Assembly: GCA_017478025.1 (NCBI GenBank)
Contig: JAFVGZ010000028.1
Location: 1-64,000, forward strand
Reading direction: 5' to 3'
Length of the DNA stretch: 64,000 nt
Origin: Prevotella sp.
GTDB lineage: Bacteria; Bacteroidota; Bacteroidia; Bacteroidales; Bacteroidaceae
This document shows positions 9,563-16,757 of the stretch, piece after piece (positions within the stretch are counted from its first letter, which is position 1; each line of letters opens with the position of its first letter). The notes beneath the pieces were generated by a model. It had not been told where the DNA came from. It made no database searches and saw only the letters and a list, made by a program, of their open reading frames with translations. Both the position numbers and the translations under genes were made by a program.

Positions 9563-10903
9563 ATGAAGAAATTTATTGAGACACTGAAGAACTGCTGGAA
9601 GGTAGAGGACCTGCGCATCAGGCTTCTCATCACTATCCTCTTCGTCGCCATCTATCGCTTCGGCTCTTTCGTGGTGCTGCCAGGTGTCAATCCGGCAAAC
9701 CTTGAGAAGCTGCAGCAGCAGACGGCAGGAGGTCTGATGTCACTTCTGGATATGTTCTCCGGTGGCGCATTCTCCAACGCATCAATCTTTGCATTGGGTA
9801 TAATGCCTTACATCTCTGCCTCCATCGTGATGCAGCTGGTGGCTATTGCTGTGCCCTCGTTCCAGAAGATGCAGCGTGAGGGTGAGAGCGGACGTAAGAA
9901 GATTATGCAGTACACGCGCTACCTGACAGTGGCCATTCTGCTCTTCCAAGCTCCGTCCTACCTCATGAACCTTAAGATGCAGTCTCCGGGCGCTCTCGCT
10001 ACGGGACTCTCATGGACTGAGTTCATGATTCCTGCCACCATCATACTGGCAGCAGGTTCTATGTTTATCCTCTGGCTCGGTGAGCGTATCACCGACAAGG
10101 GTGTGGGCAACGGAATCTCGCTCATCATTATGATTGGTATCATAGCACGTCTGCCACAGTCTTTCGTGCAGGAGGTAGGTAGCCGCTTCACTGCTATCAC
10201 AGGCGGTGGTCTGGTGATGTTCATTGCTGAGATTCTCATCCTCTATGCTGTAGTATGCGCCGCAATACTGCTGGTACAGGGTACTCGCAAGGTGCCTGTA
10301 CAGTATGCAAAGAAACTTGTAGGCAATACACAGGTAGCAGGTGCACGTCAGTACATCCCTCTCAAGCTGTTCGCGGCTAATGTGATGCCTATCATCTTTG
10401 CACAGGCTTTGATGTTTATACCATTGGCAATAGTGCAGTATAGCAGCGACAACCTCGGTTGGTTTGCACGCTCTCTGCTGGACAACCGCTCCGTGCTGTA
10501 TAATATAGTATATGTATTCCTCATCGTGGCATTCACTTACTTCTATACAGCTATCACCCTCAACCCGACACAGATGGCTGAGGATATGAAGCGCAACAAC
10601 GGCTTCATACCTGGAGTAAAGCCCGGTAAGCCTACTGCTGACTACATCGAGGAGATTATGTCACGCCTCACACTGCCTGGATCACTGTTCATCGCGTTCA
10701 TCGCTATCATGCCAGCATTGGCAGGATTGCTGAACGTGCAGCAGGGTTTCTCACAGTTCTTTGGCGGTACGTCACTCCTCATCCTTGTCGGTGTGGTGAT
10801 AGACACCCTGCAGCAGATAGAGTCACATCTGATGATGCGCCACTATGATGGCCTGCTCAACTCAGGACGCACACGTCCACAGAATGGGGTAAGTGCATAT
10901 TAA
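9563..10903 (+). CDS. secY: Sec translocon channel subunit SecY
   Basis: SecY is the inner-membrane protein-conducting channel that passes unfolded proteins with SecE, SecG and SecA. The 446 residues form ten hydrophobic membrane spans. The plug region follows the first span (LMSLLDMFSGGAFSNASIFA), and the cytosolic loop ends in the family motif VPVQYAKKLVG. Its stop overlaps the map start by one base (TAATG), implying coupling. Confidence 0.98.
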   Translation: MKKFIETLKNCWKVEDLRIRLLITILFVAIYRFGSFVVLPGVNPANLEKLQQQTAGGLMSLLDMFSGGAFSNASIFALGIMPYISASIVMQLVAIAVPSFQKMQREGESGRKKIMQYTRYLTVAILLFQAPSYLMNLKMQSPGALATGLSWTEFMIPATIILAAGSMFILWLGERITDKGVGNGISLIIMIGIIARLPQSFVQEVGSRFTAITGGGLVMFIAEILILYAVVCAAILLVQGTRKVPVQYAKKLVGNTQVAGARQYIPLKLFAANVMPIIFAQALMFIPLAIVQYSSDNLGWFARSLLDNRSVLYNIVYVFLIVAFTYFYTAITLNPTQMAEDMKRNNGFIPGVKPGKPTADYIEEIMSRLTLPGSLFIAFIAIMPALAGLLNVQQGFSQFFGGTSLLILVGVVIDTLQQIESHLMMRHYDGLLNSGRTRPQNGVSAY

Positions 10904-11697
10904 TGGCAATATATCTAAAGACAGAAGACGAGATAGAACTCATGCGCGCTGCCAATCAGCTGGTTGGCAGCACGCTTGGTGAACTCTCCCGCCACATCGC
11001 TCCGGGTGTCTCTACGGCAAAACTGAATAAGATTGCAGACGAGTTCATCCGCGATCATGGTGCCGAGCCAACCTTCCTCGGTTTTCCTAATCCCTATGGG
11101 GCACCGTTCCCTGCCAGCATCTGTTGCTCTGTCAACGGTTGCGTGGTTCACGGCATACCCACAGAGGAGCAGATACTGAAGGAGGGTGACATCATATCTG
11201 TTGACTGCGGCACGTTGCTTAACGGCTTTAATGGCGACTCTGCTTACACCTTCCCAGTCGGGGAGATAAGCGATGAGGTTAGGCAACTGTTGCGTGTCAC
11301 ACGTGAGAGTCTGTATATCGGCATATCAAAGGCGGTGCATGGCAATCACGTAGGTGACATTGGTCAGGCGGTTCAGGACCACTGCGAGGCACACGGCTAC
11401 GGTGTGGTACGTGAGCTCTGCGGTCACGGTATCGGAAAAAAGATGCACGAAGACCCACAGGTGCCGAACTACGGTAAGCGAGGCAACGGCCCAAAACTGA
11501 AGGCTGGTATGTGTATTGCCATAGAGCCGATGATTACTATGGGTAATCGAAACATCGGTCTCTTGCCTGATAAATGGTCTGTTGTAACACGCGATAATAA
11601 GCCTGCAGCACACTACGAGCACACCATAGCCATCCGCAAAGGCGAGGCAGAGATACTGTCATCGTTCGAGGAAATAGAGAAGACGGTGCATATTTGA
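10903..11697 (+). CDS. map: Methionine aminopeptidase, type I
   Basis: The enzyme removes the initiator Met from new proteins. All five metal ligands of the family are visible: Asp101 (SVDCG), Asp112 (FNGDSAYTF), His175 (GHGIG), Glu208 (AIEPM) and Glu239 (YEHT). His83 (VVHGIP) fits the substrate-side His. The 264 residues make a type I enzyme without an N-terminal zinc extension. It is coupled to secY and shares its transcript with the ribosomal genes. Confidence 0.97.
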   Translation: MAIYLKTEDEIELMRAANQLVGSTLGELSRHIAPGVSTAKLNKIADEFIRDHGAEPTFLGFPNPYGAPFPASICCSVNGCVVHGIPTEEQILKEGDIISVDCGTLLNGFNGDSAYTFPVGEISDEVRQLLRVTRESLYIGISKAVHGNHVGDIGQAVQDHCEAHGYGVVRELCGHGIGKKMHEDPQVPNYGKRGNGPKLKAGMCIAIEPMITMGNRNIGLLPDKWSVVTRDNKPAAHYEHTIAIRKGEAEILSSFEEIEKTVHI

Positions 11698-11746
11698 AAC
11701 ATCCCGCACGCAAAAGTTTAATACATACACCTTTTATATATAATAA

Positions 11747-11965
11747 ATGGCAAAGCAATCTGCTATAGAACAGGACGGAACAATTAAAGAGGCACTCAGC
11801 AATGCCATGTTCCGCGTAGAACTGGAGAACGGAGTGGAAATCATCGCCCACATCTCGGGTAAGATGCGTATGCACTACATCAAGATCCTTCCGGGTGATA
11901 AGGTAAAGGTAGAGATGAGCCCCTATGACCTTACAAAGGGACGCATCTGTTTCCGATACAAATAA
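11747..11965 (+). CDS. infA: Translation initiation factor IF-1
   Basis: IF-1 is a 72-residue OB-fold factor that blocks the A site during initiation. The [20 protein letters not shown] start and the [21 protein letters not shown] stretch are family-typical. It sits between map and rpmJ, as in many spc operons. Confidence 0.98.
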   Translation: MAKQSAIEQDGTIKEALSNAMFRVELENGVEIIAHISGKMRMHYIKILPGDKVKVEMSPYDLTKGRICFRYK

Positions 11966-12066
11966 TATGTTTTCCTTTCGTCTCCTGTCTCGGCTCACAT
12001 AGCTGTTTCCGTGTAGGATGAATATACGAATAATTCAAGTACTTATATACAAATTATAGAAACAAG

Positions 12067-12183
12067 ATGAAGACAAGAGCATCACTGAAGAAGCGTACTC
12101 CCGACTGCGTCATCGTTCGTCGTAAGGGTCGTCTCTTCTTAATCAACAAGAAGAACCCAAAGTTCAAGCTTCGTCAGGGATAA
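12067..12183 (+). CDS. rpmJ: 50S ribosomal protein L36 (bL36), zinc-poor form
   Basis: The ATG at 12067 opens 38 codons: [14 protein letters not shown], then [10 protein letters not shown], ending KFKLRQG with TAA at 12181-12183. L36 helps final packing of 23S rRNA. Classical L36 has a CxxC...C...H zinc ribbon; here only one Cys (residue 14) remains, so zinc binding is probably lost, as in many members of the phylum. It is the last gene before the second promoter of the cluster. Confidence 0.97.
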   Translation: MKTRASLKKRTPDCVIVRRKGRLFLINKKNPKFKLRQG

Positions 12184-12256
12184 CCGGAGAGCAAGAACCC
12201 TTTTGCGGTTAAAAAACATTAAAAGTTAAGAATCGGTGCGCCCAAATGTTAAATTA

Positions 12257-12288
12257 TTTCGGCGTGTAGGGTAAATTGTGTACCTTTG
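12257..12288 (+). promoter_or_regulatory. Promoter for the rpsM-rplQ operon
   Basis: TTTC at 12257-12260, then 20 nt, then TACCTTTG at 12281-12288, is a close match to the Bacteroidetes promoter form. It divides the ribosomal cluster into two transcription units. Confidence 0.8.
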
Positions 12289-12293
12289 CACCT

Positions 12294-12417
12294 CCGTTTT
12301 GGCAGATGTTGTGTAAACATCGCCCGAACGTTGTCTGTTCTTAAAGGTCAGACATTGGCAGAGATATGCATATTAGGTTAATTAACTAAGGTATTTTTTC
12401 ATTCATTACAAACATTT
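12294..12417 (+). promoter_or_regulatory. 5' leader of the rpsM operon
   Basis: About 120 nt of leader carries two hairpins: GATGTT (12305-12310) with AACATC (12316-12321), and TGTCTG (12332-12337) with CAGACA (12349-12354). Position before rpsM-rpsK-rpsD suggests autoregulation by a ribosomal protein such as S4, as is known for alpha operons elsewhere. This is inference; a covariance search would settle whether it matches a known ribosomal leader. Confidence 0.5.
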
Positions 12418-12798
12418 ATGGCAATAAGAATTGTTGGAGTAGATTTGCCCCAGAACAAGCGTGGCGAAATCGCATTGACCTACATCTATGGTATAGGTCG
12501 AAGTAGTTCAGCAAAGATATTGGACAAGGCAGGCGTCAGCCGCGACACGAAGGTGTGCGATTGGACAGACGACGAGGCCGCCAAGATCCGTGAAATTATC
12601 GGCGCTGAATTCAAAGTTGAAGGTGATCTCCGCAGTGAGATCCAGTTGAACATCAAGCGTCTGATGGATATAGGCTGCTATCGTGGTGTCCGTCATCGTA
12701 ATGGTCTTCCTGTTCGTGGTCAGAGCACTAAGAACAACGCCCGCACTCGCAAGGGTAGAAAGAAGACTGTTGCTAACAAGAAGAAGGCCACAAAGTAA
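12418..12798 (+). CDS. rpsM: 30S ribosomal protein S13 (uS13)
   Basis: S13 forms the inter-subunit bridge with L5 and contacts P-site tRNA. The 126 residues carry the [13 protein letters not shown] motif and a C-terminal basic tail ([21 protein letters not shown]). It is the first gene of the second transcription unit. Confidence 0.98.
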   Translation: MAIRIVGVDLPQNKRGEIALTYIYGIGRSSSAKILDKAGVSRDTKVCDWTDDEAAKIREIIGAEFKVEGDLRSEIQLNIKRLMDIGCYRGVRHRNGLPVRGQSTKNNARTRKGRKKTVANKKKATK

Positions 12799-12845
12799 TT
12801 CATCATTAGTAGTGCATAGTGCATAATTAGACAAGTAAAAGAATT

Positions 12846-13235
12846 ATGGCAAAGAAACAAGCAACAAACAAGAAGAGAAACGTTAAGGTTGACGCAGTTG
12901 GTCAGCTTCACGTTCACAGTTCTTTCAATAATATTATCGTAACGCTTGCTAACTCTGACGGTCAGGTTATCTCTTGGTCTTCAGCCGGCAAGATGGGTTT
13001 CCGTGGTTCAAAGAAGAACACTCCTTATGCAGCTCAGATGGCAGCAGAGGATTGCGCAAAGGTTGCATTCGACCTTGGTCTGCGCAAGGTAAAGGCATAC
13101 GTAAAGGGTCCCGGTAACGGTCGTGAGTCTGCTATCCGTGCCTGCCACAACAGTGGTATTGAGGTAACGGAGATTGTTGACGTAACACCACTGCCACACA
13201 ATGGCTGCCGTCCTCCTAAGCGTCGCCGTGTATAA
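12846..13235 (+). CDS. rpsK: 30S ribosomal protein S11 (uS11)
   Basis: S11 lines the platform near the E site. The 129 residues include the conserved [20 protein letters not shown] and the C-terminal [17 protein letters not shown]. It starts 48 nt after rpsM. Confidence 0.98.
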   Translation: MAKKQATNKKRNVKVDAVGQLHVHSSFNNIIVTLANSDGQVISWSSAGKMGFRGSKKNTPYAAQMAAEDCAKVAFDLGLRKVKAYVKGPGNGRESAIRACHNSGIEVTEIVDVTPLPHNGCRPPKRRRV

Positions 13236-13282
13236 TACCCGCATTCATTACATTATTTTTTATATATTATTTATTTTAGCAA

Positions 13283-13888
13283 ATGGCTAGATACACAGGT
13301 CCGAAATCAAGAATTGACCGTAGGTTTGGCGAAGCCATCCTCGGCAAAGAGAAAGTTTTGTCCAAGAGAAACTTCGCTCCTGGACAGCATGGCAACAACC
13401 GTCGCCGCAAGACGTCGGAGTATGGTGTCATGTTGGCAGAGAAGCAAAAGGCCAAGTACACATACGGTGTACTGGAGCGCCAGTTCCGTAATCTGTTTGA
13501 GAAGGCTGCTAAGGCTGACGGCATCACCGGTGAGGTACTGCTGCAGTTGCTGGAGAGCCGTCTCGACAACGTGGTTTACCGCCTCGGCATCGCACCCACC
13601 CGTCGTGCAGCTCGTCAGCTTGTTGGTCACAAGCACATCACTGTCAATGGTGATGTAGTTAACATTCCTTCTTTTCAGGTAAAGCCCGGCATGGTTGTCG
13701 GTGTGCGTGAGAAGTCAAAGTCACTCGAAGTGATTGACGAAGCTCTCGCTGGTTACAACCACAGCAAGTTTGCTTGGATGGAGTGGGACAACGCCACAAA
13801 GAGCGGCAAGTTCCTGCATCGTCCTGACCGTGCAGACATCCCAGAGAATATCAAGGAACAGTTAATCGTTGAGTTGTACTCTAAATAA
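13283..13888 (+). CDS. rpsD: 30S ribosomal protein S4 (uS4)
   Basis: S4 starts small-subunit assembly at the 5' domain of 16S rRNA and lines the mRNA entry. The 201 residues lack the four-Cys zinc finger at the N-terminus and so are the zinc-free type. The S4 RNA-binding domain is at about residues 90-150 ([20 protein letters not shown]). In other bacteria S4 regulates this operon. Confidence 0.98.
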   Translation: MARYTGPKSRIDRRFGEAILGKEKVLSKRNFAPGQHGNNRRRKTSEYGVMLAEKQKAKYTYGVLERQFRNLFEKAAKADGITGEVLLQLLESRLDNVVYRLGIAPTRRAARQLVGHKHITVNGDVVNIPSFQVKPGMVVGVREKSKSLEVIDEALAGYNHSKFAWMEWDNATKSGKFLHRPDRADIPENIKEQLIVELYSK

Positions 13889-13899
13889 TCATTAAATTA

Positions 13900-14892
13900 A
13901 TGGCGATATTAGCATTTCAAAAACCCGACAAAGTCGTGATGCTGGAATCAACGGATCGTTTCGGCAAGTTCGAATTCCGTCCGTTGGAGCCTGGCTTCGG
14001 TGTTACCATCGGTAACGCTCTGCGCCGCATCCTTCTTTCATCCCTCGAGGGCTTTGCCATCAACACTATCCGCATTGATGGCGTTGAGCAGGAGTTCTCT
14101 TCTGTACCCGGAGTGAAGGAAGACGTGACTAACATCATCTTGAACTTGAAGCAAGTTAGATTCAAGCAAGTAGTAGAAGAATTCGAGAATGAGAAAGTTA
14201 CTATCAATGTCGAGAACGCTACGGAGTTCAAGGCAGGCGATATCAACAAGTATCTGACTGGATTTGAAGTGTTAAACCCCGAATTGGTGATTTGTCATTT
14301 AGACTCTAAGGCATCCATGCAGCTTACCATTACCATCAACAAGGGACGTGGCTACGTGCCTGCTGATGAGAACCGTGAGTTCTGCACCGATGTCAATTCA
14401 ATCGCCATCGATTCTATCTACACCCCTATCCGCAATGTGAAGTTCAGCGTTGAGCCTACCCGTGTCGAGCAGAAGACCGACTACGACAAGCTCATCCTCG
14501 AAATCACTACGGACGGTTCCATCCACCCGAAGGATGCCCTCAAGGAGGCCGCTAAGATCCTCATCTATCACTTTATGCTCTTCTCCGATGAGAAGATTCA
14601 GTTTGAGGATACCGGCATTGATGTCAACCAGGACTTCGACGAGGAGATTCTCCACATGCGCCAGTTGCTCAAGACTCGCCTTGTGGATATGAACCTCTCT
14701 GTTCGTGCCCTCAACTGTCTGAAGGCTGCCGACGTTGATACGCTCGGCGATCTCGTGCAGTACAACAAGACAGACCTCCTCAAGTTCCGCAACTTCGGCA
14801 AGAAATCGCTGTCAGAGCTTGATGATTTGCTCGATAGTCTGAATCTGTCGTTTGGAACTGACATTTCCAGGTACAAACTTAATCAGGATTAA
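13900..14892 (+). CDS. rpoA: RNA polymerase alpha subunit
   Basis: Alpha dimerises and nucleates assembly of RNA polymerase. The 330 residues show the N-terminal dimer and assembly domain (about 1-230, with [13 protein letters not shown] near residue 40) and a C-terminal domain from about 255 with the helix-hairpin-helix region [20 protein letters not shown] and [12 protein letters not shown]. It begins 11 nt after rpsD. Confidence 0.99.
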   Translation: MAILAFQKPDKVVMLESTDRFGKFEFRPLEPGFGVTIGNALRRILLSSLEGFAINTIRIDGVEQEFSSVPGVKEDVTNIILNLKQVRFKQVVEEFENEKVTINVENATEFKAGDINKYLTGFEVLNPELVICHLDSKASMQLTITINKGRGYVPADENREFCTDVNSIAIDSIYTPIRNVKFSVEPTRVEQKTDYDKLILEITTDGSIHPKDALKEAAKILIYHFMLFSDEKIQFEDTGIDVNQDFDEEILHMRQLLKTRLVDMNLSVRALNCLKAADVDTLGDLVQYNKTDLLKFRNFGKKSLSELDDLLDSLNLSFGTDISRYKLNQD

Positions 14893-14924
14893 TCCATCCT
14901 GGTTACAAAAACAAAAACAGTCAA

Positions 14925-15443
14925 ATGAGACACAATAAGAAATTCAACCATCTCGGTCGTACTGCATCTCACCGTTCTGCCATGCTTGCAAACATGGCTA
15001 TCTCGCTGATCATGCACAAAAGAATCACTACGACCGTAGCCAAGGCTAAGGCCTTGAAGAAGTATGTAGAGCCCCTCATCACCCGTGCAAAGGAGGATAC
15101 CACCAACAACCGTCGTGTTGTATTCTCATACTTGCAGGACAAGTTTGCCATCAAAGAGCTCTTCTCTGTTATCAGCGAGAAGGTAGGCGACCGTCCCGGT
15201 GGTTACACACGTATCATCAAGCTCGGTCATCGTCAGGGTGACGCAGCAGAAATCTGCTTCATTGAGCTTGTTGACTTCGACGAGGCAATGGCAAAGGCTC
15301 CTAAGGCTGCTAAGCGCACCCGTCGTGGTGGTAAGAAGGCTGCTGCCGCTGAGACCGCTGCTCCTGCAGCTGAAGAGGCAATGGCAGAGACAGCCGCTCC
15401 TGCCGCTGAAGAGCCAGCAGCAGAGGAGGCAAAGGCTGAATAA
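14925..15443 (+). CDS. rplQ: 50S ribosomal protein L17 (bL17) with Ala/Glu-rich tail
   Basis: L17 sits near the tunnel exit. The core, [17 protein letters not shown] to about residue 120, is standard. It is followed by about 50 residues of Ala, Glu and Pro in short repeats ([20 protein letters not shown]). Extended L17 tails occur in this phylum; the tail is probably disordered and its role is unknown. It is the last gene of the operon, with a terminator 30 nt later. Confidence 0.97.
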   Translation: MRHNKKFNHLGRTASHRSAMLANMAISLIMHKRITTTVAKAKALKKYVEPLITRAKEDTTNNRRVVFSYLQDKFAIKELFSVISEKVGDRPGGYTRIIKLGHRQGDAAEICFIELVDFDEAMAKAPKAAKRTRRGGKKAAAAETAAPAAEEAMAETAAPAAEEPAAEEAKAE

Positions 15444-15473
15444 GTCACTAAAACATCTACGTATTACAATAGA

Positions 15474-15508
15474 AAAGCCCCATTGCAACTCTGCTTTGGG
15501 GCTTTTTT
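15474..15508 (+). terminator. Terminator after rplQ
   Basis: AAAGCCCC (15474-15481) pairs with GGGGCTTT (15498-15505), and the run of T continues to 15508. It is a textbook intrinsic terminator closing the ribosomal operon. Confidence 0.93.
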
Positions 15509-15553
15509 CTGTATCACTACGGGCAAATCAATAGAACCTACCTTATATAGTAT

Positions 15554-16180
15554 ATGTCACGTTTCCTCCCTCATCCCTCCGAGCAGGGCAACACCTGGAC
15601 CCATCTCATCGGTGTCGTCTTTGCCCTCTCCTCCATCTGGATGGTATGGCCTGCGGTCTATAAAGGCTGGCAGTGGGCCTTCGGTGTCATATTCTTCATC
15701 GTCGGCATGTTCCTCATGTTCCTCTGCAGCACCCTTTACCACTGGTGGTGGCCGGGCAAGGGCAAGAATGTGCTGCGTAAGCTCGACCATATCTCCATCT
15801 ACGTCATGATAGCCTGCTCCTATACGCCCATCTGCGTTTCTGTCGTGGGCGGATGGATAGGGTGGACCGTATTCGGACTGCAATGGGCTGTCGTCATCGG
15901 CGGCGTGTTCTACAAGGTCTTCGCCATGGGCAAATATCCGCGTCTCTCGCTTGCCTTATACCTCTTCATGGGGTGGAGCGTGCTGCTGGTCATTAAGCCC
16001 GTCTTCGAGCGCCTCTCCCTGCCTGCTATGCTCTGCATCGTGGCAGAGGGCATACTCTATACCGTAGGCACTTATTTCTTTGCTCACGACCACCGTAAGC
16101 ACTTCCACGCCATCTGGCACGTCTTTGTGCTGCTCGGCGCAATGGCCCACTGGACAGCGGTCCTACTGATAATACTATAA
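15554..16180 (+). CDS. Hemolysin III / TrhA-type membrane protein
   Basis: This is a seven-span inner-membrane protein of the hemolysin III (PAQR-like) family, 208 residues. The putative metal-site residues of the superfamily are present: Ser59 and His63 (CSTLYH), Asp78 (LDHIS), and His185 and His189 (HAIWH), with a further His199. Bacterial members have been linked to membrane fluidity homeostasis; real hemolysis is doubtful. It follows the rplQ terminator and stands alone. Confidence 0.88.
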   Translation: MSRFLPHPSEQGNTWTHLIGVVFALSSIWMVWPAVYKGWQWAFGVIFFIVGMFLMFLCSTLYHWWWPGKGKNVLRKLDHISIYVMIACSYTPICVSVVGGWIGWTVFGLQWAVVIGGVFYKVFAMGKYPRLSLALYLFMGWSVLLVIKPVFERLSLPAMLCIVAEGILYTVGTYFFAHDHRKHFHAIWHVFVLLGAMAHWTAVLLIIL

Positions 16181-16210
16181 CGGAACAGAAATTCGGCAGA
16201 GGGTTTTTTA

Positions 16211-16238
16211 GACAGAAATTATTATAATTATTATAATT
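16211..16238. repeat. Copy of the GACAGAAATT dispersed repeat
   Basis: The 28 bases starting GACAGAAATTATTATAATTA recur at 42969-42996 with one difference, inside the MITE-like element there. This is probably a fragment of the same family. Confidence 0.6.
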
Positions 16239-16300
16239 CCCACTACGGCAACAAGAAGGGTATAAATGGGCGCCCCCACGTATTACATGAACAAGTGGTT

Positions 16301-16382
16301 ATAAATTGTACATTGTACATGGTAAATTGTACATAGTGTGGGTGGCCATAAATTGTACATTGTACATGGTAAATTGTACATA
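16301..16382. repeat. Perfect 35-bp direct repeat of TGTACA type
   Basis: Positions 16301-16335 and 16348-16382 are identical, built from AATTGTACATTGTACATGG units. The same TGTACA words recur at 26775-26925 beside tRNA-Pro. No gene is seen here. Confidence 0.85.
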
Positions 16383-16383
16383 A

Positions 16384-16459
16384 AATTACGCGAATTACAC
16401 GAATCGCCTTGTATGGAGTATCTCATCCGCATGGCTAAATTCGTGTAATTCGCGTAATT
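16384..16459. repeat. Perfect 21-bp inverted repeat
   Basis: The 21 bases at 16384-16404 (AATTACGCGAATTACACGAA and one more) and at 16439-16459 are exact reverse complements around a 34-nt loop. It could be a dispersed palindromic repeat or a transcript-end structure between the + strand gene on the left and the - strand genes on the right. There is no U-tract. Confidence 0.85.
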
Positions 16460-16475
16460 CGTAGTCTAAAATTAT

Positions 16476-16649
16476 CTACAGGTTATAGTAACCGGTTTCA
16501 TTGTCAGTCCATTCCGGGTTGGAATAATCATCATTACTGTCGCCTGTCCTTAGTGTTGGCGCTTGTGCTGGAGAGGCATACTGCATCAGCGCTTGTTGCT
16601 GCAGTTTCACCACGTATATCTGTGGTGTTATGTATATTGTCTTTTTCAT
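16476..16649 (-). CDS. 57-residue peptide downstream of the C10 protease
   Basis: The ATG at 16649 opens 57 codons to TAG at 16476-16478. The protein is MKKTIYITPQIYVVKLQQQA, then LMQYASPAQAP, ending DDYSNPEWTDNETGYYNL. It has a basic start, a short beta-prone stretch and an acidic, aromatic-rich tail, with no classical signal peptide and no membrane span. I recall short Prevotella proteins beginning MKKxYxxP; their function is not known to me. The gene lies 108 bp after the protease stop on the same strand, separated by a strong hairpin, so it may be co-transcribed. Whether it is expressed cannot be told from sequence. Confidence 0.65.
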   Translation of the reverse strand: MKKTIYITPQIYVVKLQQQALMQYASPAQAPTLRTGDSNDDYSNPEWTDNETGYYNL

Positions 16650-16714
16650 TGTATGTGTTTGTTTGGTTAGTAAGTTGGTTAGTAGAATGTATCATTTTGC
16701 GTTTGCAGAACTTT

Positions 16715-16754
16715 GGGTTGGAGCCGCCGCGATAGGTGGCTCCAACCCTTTTTT
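16715..16754 (+). terminator. Strong hairpin between protease and 57-residue ORF
   Basis: GGGTTGGAGCC (16715-16725) pairs exactly with GGCTCCAACCC (16738-16748), followed on the + strand by six T. The U-tract faces the + direction, where no + strand gene precedes it closely. On the - strand it lies just after the protease stop without a U-tract, so it may act as an mRNA-stabilising or processing hairpin. Confidence 0.7.
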
Positions 16755-16757
16755 CGT

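Noticed and set aside
16553-16735. 60-codon + strand ORF after the 21-bp inverted repeat
   Set aside because: It is antisense to the better-supported 57-codon ORF and crosses the hairpin at 16715.
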